Shown here: positions 35,547-43,853 of the stretch, one piece after another
Layout: each line of letters starts with the position of its first letter
Position numbering within the stretch: position 1 is the first letter of the stretch
Source: Acinetobacter rathckeae
Lineage (GTDB): Bacteria > Pseudomonadota > Gammaproteobacteria > Pseudomonadales > Moraxellaceae
DNA: 45,190 bases
Direction: 5' to 3'
Assembly: GCF_015627125.1 (NCBI RefSeq)
Contig: NZ_VTDO01000012.1
Span: 1 to 45,190 of the forward strand
Notes under the pieces: generated by a model
The model's input: the letters and a program-made list of their open reading frames with translations, nothing else
Databases searched by the model: none
What the model was told of the DNA's origin: nothing
Program-made: the position numbers and the translations under genes

Positions 35547-36554
35547 GTGTTGGATTCTAGTTTGTTTTTTCAAATATTTTATATCATTTTTGCTGTGTTG
35601 GTGATTTGGGCTGTTGCCATGTCATGGTATAGCCAGTCTAAAACGCTAACAACACAACCGATAAAGTCATTTATACATTTACTGGTATGGTATTTGAGTT
35701 ATCTGTTATTTCCTTTATTTTTCATGTTGTTGTTGGTATGGAGTCGTGGTGCATTGTCATGGTGGGGGGCGGGCATTGGTTTAATACTGACACTGTGGCT
35801 CGGGTATGCTCGGTTTATAGAGCCCCGAACTTTAGTGGTGAAGTACACAGATTATGATTTAACAGATCAAAAAAATACGACACCTTTAAAAATTGCACTG
35901 ATTGCAGATTTGCATGTTGGCCTGTTTTCAGGGGCAAAAAAACAAATTCAAATGATTGTTGAACGGATTCAAACCGAGAAACCAGACATTGTCGTGGTTG
36001 CAGGTGATTGGACATATGAGCCAACCCATCATTTGGCAGATCATTTAGTCGCTTTCCAACAGCTAGATATGCCTGTGTACTCTGTGAATGGGAATCATGA
36101 TGAAACCTATCCAGGCCCGCCTATTTTGGCCTTACTTAAGTCTGCATTATCTGAGCACAATATTATAGACATTGAGCAACAAGTGATTGAGTTTGATCAT
36201 TTCAGGTTGGTTGGTGTAGGTGACCTCTGGGCGGGTAAAGCAGACATGCAGTTTATTGCACAGTTACCACAAGACAAACCCTATATTATTGTGTCACATA
36301 ACCCAGATACGGTAGATATGGTCCCGAAACTTGCATATAAAGCACTGATGTTGTCGGGTCATACCCACGGTGGTCAAGTTGAAATTCCGTGGTTTACCAA
36401 TAACATGATGAAAAATAAATCTCGTTTAGGGCATAAGCGTGGTTTATATCAACATGAGCATGCAGATGTGTATGTGACGGTTGGTACAGGTATGGTTGGT
36501 GTACCTTTTCGTTTTCGTGTACCGCCAACCATTGACATCATATGCGTATCTTAA
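35547..36554 (+). CDS. Membrane-bound metallophosphoesterase (YkuE-like)
   Basis: A 335-residue protein. The N-terminal 90 residues hold about three membrane helices. The calcineurin-like phosphoesterase domain begins near residue 105: IADLHVGLFSG, VVAGDWTYEP, VNGNHDETYPG, VSHNPDT and SGHTHGGQVEIPW, i.e. all metal-binding motifs. The family includes YkuE and the LpxG-type UDP-diacylglucosamine pyrophosphatases; the substrate here is unknown. The start is GTG with GAGG 6 nt upstream. Its stop codon lies at the edge of the T-tract of the opposite-strand sRNA/polA terminator. Confidence 0.9.
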   Translation: MLDSSLFFQIFYIIFAVLVIWAVAMSWYSQSKTLTTQPIKSFIHLLVWYLSYLLFPLFFMLLLVWSRGALSWWGAGIGLILTLWLGYARFIEPRTLVVKYTDYDLTDQKNTTPLKIALIADLHVGLFSGAKKQIQMIVERIQTEKPDIVVVAGDWTYEPTHHLADHLVAFQQLDMPVYSVNGNHDETYPGPPILALLKSALSEHNIIDIEQQVIEFDHFRLVGVGDLWAGKADMQFIAQLPQDKPYIIVSHNPDTVDMVPKLAYKALMLSGHTHGGQVEIPWFTNNMMKNKSRLGHKRGLYQHEHADVYVTVGTGMVGVPFRFRVPPTIDIICVS

Positions 36555-36669
36555 AAAAAACGCCCTTTTAAATCATTAAAAGAGCGACCTATAGGTTTAC
36601 TGACTGGAGGGACTCAGTAAACCAAACGTAGATTAGGTTTTGCACTATGCCAGCATTGCTTGATGGCAT
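36553..36669 (-). ncRNA. Probable small regulatory RNA downstream of polA
   Basis: This is a minus-strand element of about 117 nt between polA and the convergent metallophosphoesterase gene. A TGC-TAGTAT extended -10 (36676-36684) would start RNA near 36669. Three stems follow. Stem 1 is TATGCC/GGCATA (36646-36670). Stem 2 is a perfect 10-bp GGTTTACTGA/TCAGTAAACC stem (36594-36623) with loop GTCCCTCCAG, exposing CCCUCC. Stem 3 is an 11-bp terminator (36561-36586, one G-U, four-base loop) followed by eight U (36553-36560). This is the form of an Hfq-type sRNA. The position matches Spot 42 (spf, downstream of polA) in E. coli, but the sequence is not Spot 42. It could also be processed from the polA 3' UTR. 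Confidence 0.65.
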
Positions 36670-36737
36670 ATTTAGATACTAGCAGATGAAATTGATGATG
36701 CATCTTTTTGCAATATTTTGTTGCACTAAATTCTCAT

Positions 36738-39491
36738 TTAGTGGGCTTCATCCCAGTTTCGTCCATGGCCAACATCTACATCTAGCGGTACAAGTAATGG
36801 GTGTACAGATGACATGATGCGAGAAATTTCAGGAATCAGCATATCGGCTGCATCACTATTCGCTTCAAAAATTAATTCATCATGGACTTGTAGCAGAAGT
36901 TTAATCTGATCTTTGGGCAGTTGTTTTTCAACTTCAATCATGGCCAGTTTAATCAGGTCAGCGGCACTGCCTTGTAGCGGTGCATTAATCGCTGCACGTT
37001 CTGCCCCTTTTCTAATCATTACGTTGCGTGCATTAATATCTGGTGTGTACAAACGTCGCCCAAGTACAGTTTCTACAAAACCTTGTTCAAGTGCCAACTG
37101 TCTGGTTTTTTGCATGTACTCGTAAATGCCTGGGTAGCGATGAAAATACTGTTTAATATAATCTCTAGACTCTTCACGGGTAAAACCAAGTTGGCGGGTC
37201 AATCCAAACTCAGACATACCATAAAGTAGACCGAAGTTGACGGCTTTGGCCTGACGGCGCTGGTTTGATGTCACATCATCTAGTGCAATGCCGAGTACTT
37301 CTGCTGCAGTACGCTTATGAATATCTTGCCCTTGGTGAAACGCATCAATGAGTGCTTCATCTTGTGAAAAATGTGCCATGAGGCGCAATTCAATTTGAGA
37401 GTAATCGGCAGCAATTATCGTTTTTCCGACAGGTGCGACAAAGGCTTTGCGAATCTGACGGCCAATGTCACTGCGAATAGGAATATTTTGTAAGTTCGGA
37501 TCAGAAGATGACAAACGCCCTGTCGTGGTTACTGCCTGATGATAGCTGGTATGTACACGTAAAGTGTCATTATGTGCTTGCTCTACCAAACGATCTGTAT
37601 AGGTACTTTTGAGTTTTGACAGGCTACGGTGTTCTAAAATAATTTCAGCAATTGGATGCTCAATTTTTTCAAGGACACTTTCACTGGTGCTATATTGCCC
37701 TGAAGCTGTCTTTTTACCTCCTTTAATGGTGAGTTTATCAAATAAGACCTCACCAACTTGTTTAGGCGATGCCACATTAAAGCTTTCGCCTGCAATTTCT
37801 ATAGCGCGCTCTTCAAGTGAATGAATGGTTTTAGAAAACTCAGTACTTAATTTTTCTAAAAATACAGGGTCAAGCTGTACACCACGTTCTTCCATTTGCG
37901 TTAACACGGCAGCCACAGGCATTTCGACTTGATGTAAAATTTGACTTAACTCAGCTGATGCCTGTAATTTTTCATGCAACACTTCATATAGACGATAAGT
38001 TACGTGTGCATCTTCGGCCGCATAGTGAGCCGCGGTTTCGAGTTCAATTTGATTGAAAGTTTTTTGCTTTGCGCCTTTTCCTGCAATTTGCTCAAATGTC
38101 GTACTTAAATGGCTGAGGTATAAACGAGCAACATCATCCATGCCATGACGTGTGGCTGTTGAGTTGAGTACATAAGATGCCAGCATAGTATCAAAGTACC
38201 AACCTTGTAGTGTAATCCCATGATTGGCAAAAATATGAGCATCATATTTGAGGTGGTGACCAATCTTCTTCACCTGTTTATTTTCAATGATGGGTTTAAT
38301 TTGTGCCAAGACCATGTCTCGGTCAAGTTGTTGCGGTGCGCCTTCATAGTCATGGGTAAACGGCACGTAGTAGGCATCTTTTGCATCAAATGCAATTGAA
38401 AAACCAACCATTTCTGCTAAACGGTAATCTAAAGATGTAGTTTCAGTATCAATAGCAAATTGTTTGGCCGTTTGCATGCGTGCAAATAGCTTTTCCCAGT
38501 CTTCTGTGGTGAGTACCGTATGATAGATTGCCTTGCCTAGTAGATCATCTTGACTACTTTGCGTTGCTTGGTCGAGGCCTGTGTTTTGTTCTTGGTTCAC
38601 AGCAACATTTTGCTGTTGTTGATAACTTTTCGTATTCGGATTATTGGGATGATCTAAGGACTGAAGCTGATTACGAAATTCAAGTTCAGTATATAGCTTA
38701 CGTAATTCATTGTTATTTTGTGGTTGTAACTTTAAATCGTCCCACTCAATAGCTAAGTCTAAATCGCAAACAATACTGGCCAACTGATGGTCGAGTGCAA
38801 TACCATCGGCATATTCAACCAAGTTTTTACCCACACGGCTTTTAATTTTATCTACATTTTCTAAAATGCCACCAATAGTGCCATATTCAGTGAGTAGTTT
38901 AGCCGCTGTTTTTTGTCCTACACCGGGTACACCCATAATGCCGTCAGATGCATCGCCCATGAGGGTTAAGTAATCTATAATTTGGTGAGGCCATACGCCA
39001 AACTTTTCGAAAACGCCGTCCACATCGAGTACACGCTCTTTGAAACTATCTTCAAGTTTGACATTTTCATTGACCAGCTGTGCCATGTCTTTATCGCCTG
39101 TAGAAATCAAAACCTGTTGATTTTCACGTTCGGCCTGTTTAGTGAGTGTACCAATAATATCATCTGCTTCTGCACCTGGAAGGCTGTACAGTGGAATGCC
39201 TAATGCACGAATGATGGCATGCAAGTAGGGAATTTGCTCTGCCAGTTCTTCTGGCATACTTGGACGATTGCCTTTATAAATAGGCGAGAGCGTATGACGA
39301 AAAGTTGGCTCGGGCGTGTCAAAAATCACGGCCATGTGGGTGGGTTGGGTACGACGCATGAGTTTTTGGATGGCAGAAATTGCCCCACGAATGGCATTGG
39401 TATGTAACCCTGTAGATGTGGTGAGTGGAGGAAGTGCATGATATGCCCGAAACAAAAAATAAGACCCATCAACTAAAACAAATGGTGACAT
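36738..39491 (-). CDS. polA: DNA polymerase I
   Basis: A 917-residue three-domain enzyme for Okazaki-fragment maturation and repair. The 5'-3' exonuclease domain covers residues 1 to about 290 (VDGSYFLFRAYHAL, GDKDMAQLV, GDASDGIMGVPGVGQKTA). The 3'-5' proofreading domain covers about 320-510 and keeps its acidic site (FAIDTETTSLDY), so proofreading should be active. The polymerase domain has motif A ADYSQIELR, motif B RRQAKAVNFGLLYGM and motif C QVHDELIFE. The SD (GAGG) lies about 10 nt before ATG, inside a small hairpin. The sRNA element starts about 70 bases after the stop codon. Confidence 0.97.
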   Translation of the reverse strand: MSPFVLVDGSYFLFRAYHALPPLTTSTGLHTNAIRGAISAIQKLMRRTQPTHMAVIFDTPEPTFRHTLSPIYKGNRPSMPEELAEQIPYLHAIIRALGIPLYSLPGAEADDIIGTLTKQAERENQQVLISTGDKDMAQLVNENVKLEDSFKERVLDVDGVFEKFGVWPHQIIDYLTLMGDASDGIMGVPGVGQKTAAKLLTEYGTIGGILENVDKIKSRVGKNLVEYADGIALDHQLASIVCDLDLAIEWDDLKLQPQNNNELRKLYTELEFRNQLQSLDHPNNPNTKSYQQQQNVAVNQEQNTGLDQATQSSQDDLLGKAIYHTVLTTEDWEKLFARMQTAKQFAIDTETTSLDYRLAEMVGFSIAFDAKDAYYVPFTHDYEGAPQQLDRDMVLAQIKPIIENKQVKKIGHHLKYDAHIFANHGITLQGWYFDTMLASYVLNSTATRHGMDDVARLYLSHLSTTFEQIAGKGAKQKTFNQIELETAAHYAAEDAHVTYRLYEVLHEKLQASAELSQILHQVEMPVAAVLTQMEERGVQLDPVFLEKLSTEFSKTIHSLEERAIEIAGESFNVASPKQVGEVLFDKLTIKGGKKTASGQYSTSESVLEKIEHPIAEIILEHRSLSKLKSTYTDRLVEQAHNDTLRVHTSYHQAVTTTGRLSSSDPNLQNIPIRSDIGRQIRKAFVAPVGKTIIAADYSQIELRLMAHFSQDEALIDAFHQGQDIHKRTAAEVLGIALDDVTSNQRRQAKAVNFGLLYGMSEFGLTRQLGFTREESRDYIKQYFHRYPGIYEYMQKTRQLALEQGFVETVLGRRLYTPDINARNVMIRKGAERAAINAPLQGSAADLIKLAMIEVEKQLPKDQIKLLLQVHDELIFEANSDAADMLIPEISRIMSSVHPLLVPLDVDVGHGRNWDEAH

Positions 39492-39501
39492 AGCAAAACT
39501 T

Positions 39502-39519
39502 CCTCAATAAAATCTGAGG
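39502..39519 (-). promoter_or_regulatory. Hairpin covering the polA ribosome binding site
   Basis: On the minus strand CCTCA pairs with TGAGG across an 8-nt loop. The 3' arm contains the GAGG of the polA SD. The stem is only five pairs, so its effect may be modest. Confidence 0.35.
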
Positions 39520-39593
39520 CTATTTTACGTTAAAAAACTGTTCAGAGGCAGGCTTAGTACACAGATTGACGTAATAAAGCCAATACTCAATTC

Positions 39594-40460
39594 TTATTTT
39601 ACGTTCATGTCGGCTAAAGGTTCTTGCACAAAACCAATTTTAGGTACAGGAATTTCAATATTATGCTCAATGAAGTTATTACGAATTCGTTCTAAAATTT
39701 CATCTTTCACTTGCCCATAGTGACTTTGGTGGCACCACACAAAAAAAGTCAGTTGTATAAAAGATTCTGCAAATTCTGTCACGGCCATGTGAGGTTTTGG
39801 ATCATCTAAAATTAATGGGTGGTGAAATGCAGTAGAAATAAGAACTTTACGTACTTTGCTTAAATCTTCTTGGAATGAAATAGGAATGGATAGTGGAATA
39901 CGCCGAATGGGGTATTTAGACATATTATAAACAGGTATTCGAATCAGTTGTTCATTCGGTACACGAATATAAGTATTGTCTAAGGTTAGTAACTTTACAG
40001 ACAACAAGTCAATGGATATGACTTCACCCTCAATAATTTGACCACGAAGCAAAGACATTTGAACCATATCACCGACTTCAAAAGAACCCTCACCAATTAA
40101 AAATAGACCACTAATAATGTTGGTAACAGATGTCTGTGAGGCAAAACCTAAAGCAACGGTTAAAATACCTGCAGCACCAAGGAAAATACTGACTTTAAAG
40201 CCCGCTTCTTTCAATGCAGCAATAATAAAAAAGACAAAAATGACATAAAAAATACCGCGTCGCCAAACCATGCGTTGATGTGCGTTAAAACGTAAACCAA
40301 CGGTACGAATAAACATATTCGACACCAGTCGGGCACTGATAAAGCCAATTGCACACAGTAAAACAGCAATAAATAACTCACTGACGCGGTCTAAGCTAAA
40401 TGAGGTAAATAAAGCCTTAATACTAGAGATAAGATCTTGTGGAATTTGTGTTTTATCCAT
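39594..40460 (-). CDS. MscS-family mechanosensitive channel
   Basis: A 288-residue small-conductance mechanosensitive channel protein. Three N-terminal helices (about 15-35, 60-82 and 88-110) are followed by the pore-lining helix and the MscS beta domain. IFLGAAGILTVALGFASQTSVTNIISGLFLIGEGSFEVGDMV is the family signature, with the small-residue-rich TM3. These channels open under hypo-osmotic tension and release solutes. It lies 8 bases downstream of a DUF432 gene and is probably translated together with it. Electrophysiological properties cannot be inferred. Confidence 0.93.
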   Translation of the reverse strand: MDKTQIPQDLISSIKALFTSFSLDRVSELFIAVLLCAIGFISARLVSNMFIRTVGLRFNAHQRMVWRRGIFYVIFVFFIIAALKEAGFKVSIFLGAAGILTVALGFASQTSVTNIISGLFLIGEGSFEVGDMVQMSLLRGQIIEGEVISIDLLSVKLLTLDNTYIRVPNEQLIRIPVYNMSKYPIRRIPLSIPISFQEDLSKVRKVLISTAFHHPLILDDPKPHMAVTEFAESFIQLTFFVWCHQSHYGQVKDEILERIRNNFIEHNIEIPVPKIGFVQEPLADMNVK

Positions 40461-40468
40461 TATTTTGC

Positions 40469-41290
40469 CTAGAAAAATGAGTCAAACATGTTAAATAAAA
40501 CACCTCCAGGTGATCTGGGTGCATGCATATACATGACTTCACCTGCATGAGGAGGGGTACGGTTTTCTATTTTAATACGAGGAAGCCTTTCTGAAGAATC
40601 ATGTACAACTTTAATATGTGATGTCCACAAACGGTTGGTGCTTTCACTATAAAATAAAGGTAATGCGACAATAGGGACATTCATTCGATCAAAACGCAGT
40701 TGTTCATGACTGGTATTCTGAAAAATAACGGGTGTCACTGCTCTAAATAAATTATGTCTTAATTTTTCTAAATCTGTACGCCCATTAACCTCTGTTGCAT
40801 AACACAATTCACCTTTGCGTGTGTCTGGCCCAAACCATGTTTCTTTAGGTTGTATAATTGGCATGTCAAATAAAGGCTCTTCTTGCCCTTCAGCAAAACC
40901 AACAATCCAAAGAGGTGTCGTAACGTAGAGTAACCCTTTTTGCCCCGCAGGTACATAAATGGGTTCAACAGGGTGTATGATCACAGAGTGATCTGCAAGC
41001 TTAGGCATTAGTTGTAATTGAGGCTGTGTTTTTCTAAACATATAGCGTTCAATATGCACAGGCTCAGGTAAAGTAAATGCTGGGTCTAAAATTTCATGCC
41101 AACCCATTTCATCATCATGTTGAACAAATGGTCGATGATATTCCATACGCCATTCTTGAGCGTGGCGAGTAATACGCAAAATGAGAGAGCCGAATTGCCA
41201 CGTTCTAGGTATATCTATGTCAAAGAGATATTCCCCCCACCAAAAAGACCCTTCAGAAGCTTGATTGTCTTGTGTAGAATCAATGCTCAC
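40469..41290 (-). CDS. DUF432 family protein paired with MscS
   Basis: A 273-residue soluble protein with no signal peptide or membrane helix. It is rich in Trp, Pro and aromatic residues. I assign it to DUF432 from its overall pattern (YMFRKTQPQLQLMPKLADHSVIIHPVEPIYVPAGQKGLLYVTTPLWIVGF in the middle, CYATEVNGRTDLEKL later) and its pairing with an MscS gene; both points are from memory. The sequence looks mostly beta. The start is GTG. It lies directly upstream of the channel gene, which suggests a regulatory or accessory subunit, but no role is established. Confidence 0.7.
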   Translation of the reverse strand: MSIDSTQDNQASEGSFWWGEYLFDIDIPRTWQFGSLILRITRHAQEWRMEYHRPFVQHDDEMGWHEILDPAFTLPEPVHIERYMFRKTQPQLQLMPKLADHSVIIHPVEPIYVPAGQKGLLYVTTPLWIVGFAEGQEEPLFDMPIIQPKETWFGPDTRKGELCYATEVNGRTDLEKLRHNLFRAVTPVIFQNTSHEQLRFDRMNVPIVALPLFYSESTNRLWTSHIKVVHDSSERLPRIKIENRTPPHAGEVMYMHAPRSPGGVLFNMFDSFF

Positions 41291-41375
41291 AGCAACCCCA
41301 TTTAAATTTATCTATCTGTAGCATATATGAAAAATAAGTAGTGTATACAGTGCTTAAAATGAAAAGTAATATTAT

Positions 41376-42191
41376 TTATAAACGACGATGTTGCATCAGT
41401 GGCATATTATAGCGAATAGATTGCTGTGCTGTGAGGTCAATTTCAGCATGAGCCACATGGTTACCCGCAGTTGTTACTTCACATAACAGTTTGCCATAGG
41501 CGTTGACAATACCCGCATGCCCCCATGTTTCACGTTTTTCGCCGTGTAAGCCTTGCTGTGCTGCACCAAGAACCGCACATTGTGTGTCAATGGCACGTGC
41601 TTTTAGCAATATTTGCCAATGTGCTTGACCTGTTAAAAAAGTAAAGGCGGCCGGTGCTGTGAGAAAATCTGCATTTTGCTTGCGTAAAGCCAAAGCCAGT
41701 TCAGGAAAACGTAAATCGTAACAGACCATTAAACCCAGATGACCAAATGGTGTCCTAGCTACGACAATTTCGTCACCTGCTTCAAACTGGGCAGATTCTT
41801 GGTAGCCACCAATTGCATCGTTTACGATGACATCAAATAAATGAATTTTATCGTAACGTGCAACGGTTCCCTCAGGTGAAATACATAAACTTGTTGTACG
41901 TACTTTACCATCAGGCACAATATCGCCATTTGGACGAAACGGGCAGGGAATTGTACCTGCCACAATCCAGATTTGAGATGTATGTGATAACTGTTCTAAA
42001 TAAGATTGAATATACTCAAACTGAGCCGCCGTTTCTCTTTGTTGACCTGGTGCAAAACACGCAAAGTTTTCCGGTAAAACCAATAGCTGAGAGCCTTGAG
42101 CCTGGCAAGCCAGCACTAAATCTTTAACGTGAGATAAATTATCTTCAATCACATTTTGAGATGTCATTTGTGCAACAGAAAGGAGTGCCAT
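41376..42191 (-). CDS. Nitrilase-superfamily amidase (deaminated glutathione amidase-like)
   Basis: A 271-residue carbon-nitrogen hydrolase with the Glu-Lys-Cys catalytic triad: PENFACF near residue 42, RYDKIHLFDV near 110 and MVCYDLRFPELALALRK near 150. The NDAIGGYQESAQFEAG and LTAPAAFTFLTGQAHWQILLKARAIDTQ segments place it with the Nit1/YbeM group, which removes deaminated glutathione, a side product of transaminases. I start at the ATG at 42191, which has AGGA 8-9 nt upstream; a TTG at 42197 is in frame. It follows gigB by 20 bases, so it may belong to the gigA-gigB unit. Confidence 0.88.
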   Translation of the reverse strand: MALLSVAQMTSQNVIEDNLSHVKDLVLACQAQGSQLLVLPENFACFAPGQQRETAAQFEYIQSYLEQLSHTSQIWIVAGTIPCPFRPNGDIVPDGKVRTTSLCISPEGTVARYDKIHLFDVIVNDAIGGYQESAQFEAGDEIVVARTPFGHLGLMVCYDLRFPELALALRKQNADFLTAPAAFTFLTGQAHWQILLKARAIDTQCAVLGAAQQGLHGEKRETWGHAGIVNAYGKLLCEVTTAGNHVAHAEIDLTAQQSIRYNMPLMQHRRL

Positions 42192-42211
42192 ACTCAAAAT
42201 CCTATAAAGTT

Positions 42212-42721
42212 TTAATGGCTACATTTTAATGCATCTTGTTCTTTTTCTAATTGTTTGACTAAAGGCTCAAATACATTTTTATTACTACTGTTCAGTTGGC
42301 ATAAGGTCTTATGTGCATCTAATACAGTCGTGAGCATAGATTTTTGTGTTAAATCATTATCTGGTAAAACTTTAGTACAGACATTGGTTTCTTCATTACA
42401 GGTTAAAATTGCAAATACCTGCCCAAGTCCCATGCTATTTGCCAAAGTGGTAATATCTGGGTTAGTCGAAAGCATCACACTTTGTATCGCATGCTTTTGT
42501 TTTAACTTAATACCTAGCTTTGCTAAAATACCAAGCACAGTACTATCAATAAAAGTGGTTTGTGTGAGATCTACAACAGCACTCACAATATTTGTAGATT
42601 GTTGCTCAATCTTACCCAATAGTTTGTCGAGGCTTATACAAGACTGTGCACGTACTTCTCCAATAATTTTGAAAAAGTGAGTACCATTTAAGCTCGCATA
42701 TTCAACATGACCTGTTGACAT
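42212..42721 (-). CDS. gigB: STAS-domain anti-sigma factor antagonist, GigB-like
   Basis: A 169-residue protein. A STAS domain (about residues 5-105) contains VVDLTQTTFIDSTVLGILAKL, the phosphorylation-loop motif with Asp59-Ser60-Thr61, as in RsbV/SpoIIAA. A C-terminal extension of about 65 residues (110-169) is not part of the usual STAS domain and contains three Cys. By family, unphosphorylated STAS protein binds its partner and is reset by a PP2C phosphatase; that enzyme is encoded just upstream. In A. baumannii the GigA/GigB pair controls stress and antibiotic tolerance. I assign the symbol from gene order and domain content. Confidence 0.82.
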   Translation of the reverse strand: MSTGHVEYASLNGTHFFKIIGEVRAQSCISLDKLLGKIEQQSTNIVSAVVDLTQTTFIDSTVLGILAKLGIKLKQKHAIQSVMLSTNPDITTLANSMGLGQVFAILTCNEETNVCTKVLPDNDLTQKSMLTTVLDAHKTLCQLNSSNKNVFEPLVKQLEKEQDALKCSH

Positions 42722-42832
42722 ATATATGCCATTTCTTGAGAAGGATTAGGTAATTATCCCACAGCCTATACAGATACTCAAGAGGGGGATATATTAAAGT
42801 CAGATGCTATATGTTAAGTTTTTGATATATAA

Positions 42833-43801
42833 TTATTTTTCTCGAATAATCGTCAACATTGCCATATCATCAACAACGTGATCTGGTGCAACAAAATCAC
42901 CATATTCGAGCTGTTTGACCAATTGTTTGAACTGTTCATTTAACCCACCGTCAAATGCCTCTAATATGCCATCAGAGCAAACAATAAAACGAGAATTTTT
43001 AGCTAATACACATTCAAACTCTTCAATATCTAACTCTTCTGTTAAGCCTAAGGCAAAGCTACTTGTGTTTAAAACGGTGGGTTGATTTGTGCCATTAAAT
43101 AAAATCGCAGGTGGATAATGTCCTGCACTAGACCAACGGAGTGTATGTGTTTCGAAGTTTAAAATACCAGAGATCATGGTGATGTGTTTTTCAATGTCTT
43201 CTTGAATTAACATGGCATTTAGCTTTTTAATTAATTCTCTTGGTCGCTTAGAGCTGCCATGAAAAGCAGCCATCCAAGATGTGAGTAAGCTACTTGCAAC
43301 GCCGTGTCCAGAGACATCGGCTAAATAAAAAATCACTTCCTTGTCGCTAATTTTCCAATAATCATACCAATCACCAGATAAATAAGCTGAAGGTTTGAAG
43401 AAGGTATTAATTGTATAGTTGGGAATATCTATGGCATCGGGTAAGAGCTTTTTTTGTAAAATAGCAGCAGTTGGCAGGTCTCGACTATCTTGATTTCTTT
43501 TATACTGAGCATTAATTTTGCTCAGTTGTTCTAAGGGGTGTTGAGGGATTTTATGCCAAATCCATCCAGCCAATGCTCCCATTTGCCAAGCTTCTGCCAA
43601 AGCGGAGCCTTCATGCTCAAAGGCAAGCACAACAGTTGGGCTTTGCCATTTATATTTTAAAAAATCATGTACATCAGCAATTCTCACAATATTGGGATCA
43701 CACTGTGACAGATCTTCAATGGAAATAATCGCAATATTAGGTAACGCCTTTAAAACAAAATCAAGGTGAGACACTGTGCGAGAAGGCTGAATAAAGTACA
43801 T
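42833..43801 (-). CDS. gigA: PP2C/SpoIIE-type serine phosphatase with receiver-like domain, GigA-like
   Basis: A 322-residue protein. Residues 1 to about 100 look like a receiver-type domain without a clear phospho-acceptor pattern. A short linker helix (about 105-122) follows. The SpoIIE/RsbU phosphatase domain (about 125-322) has the metal motifs LSGDWYDYW (142-149), LADVSGHGVASSLL (160-173), VCSDGILEAFDGG and the final DHVVDDMAMLTI. It should dephosphorylate the STAS protein encoded 111 bases downstream. A GTG at 43816 is in frame, but I prefer the ATG at 43801. No dedicated kinase or sigma factor gene is nearby. Confidence 0.82.
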   Translation of the reverse strand: MYFIQPSRTVSHLDFVLKALPNIAIISIEDLSQCDPNIVRIADVHDFLKYKWQSPTVVLAFEHEGSALAEAWQMGALAGWIWHKIPQHPLEQLSKINAQYKRNQDSRDLPTAAILQKKLLPDAIDIPNYTINTFFKPSAYLSGDWYDYWKISDKEVIFYLADVSGHGVASSLLTSWMAAFHGSSKRPRELIKKLNAMLIQEDIEKHITMISGILNFETHTLRWSSAGHYPPAILFNGTNQPTVLNTSSFALGLTEELDIEEFECVLAKNSRFIVCSDGILEAFDGGLNEQFKQLVKQLEYGDFVAPDHVVDDMAMLTIIREK

Positions 43802-43853
43802 AAATAGTAATGACACCTAATTAATAAGCAAAATAACGATATTTACCTAAAAA

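Noticed and set aside
36555..36737. Spot 42 homologue by sequence
   Set aside because: Only the location agrees; I could not match the Spot 42 sequence, so the call is a new sRNA candidate, not spf.
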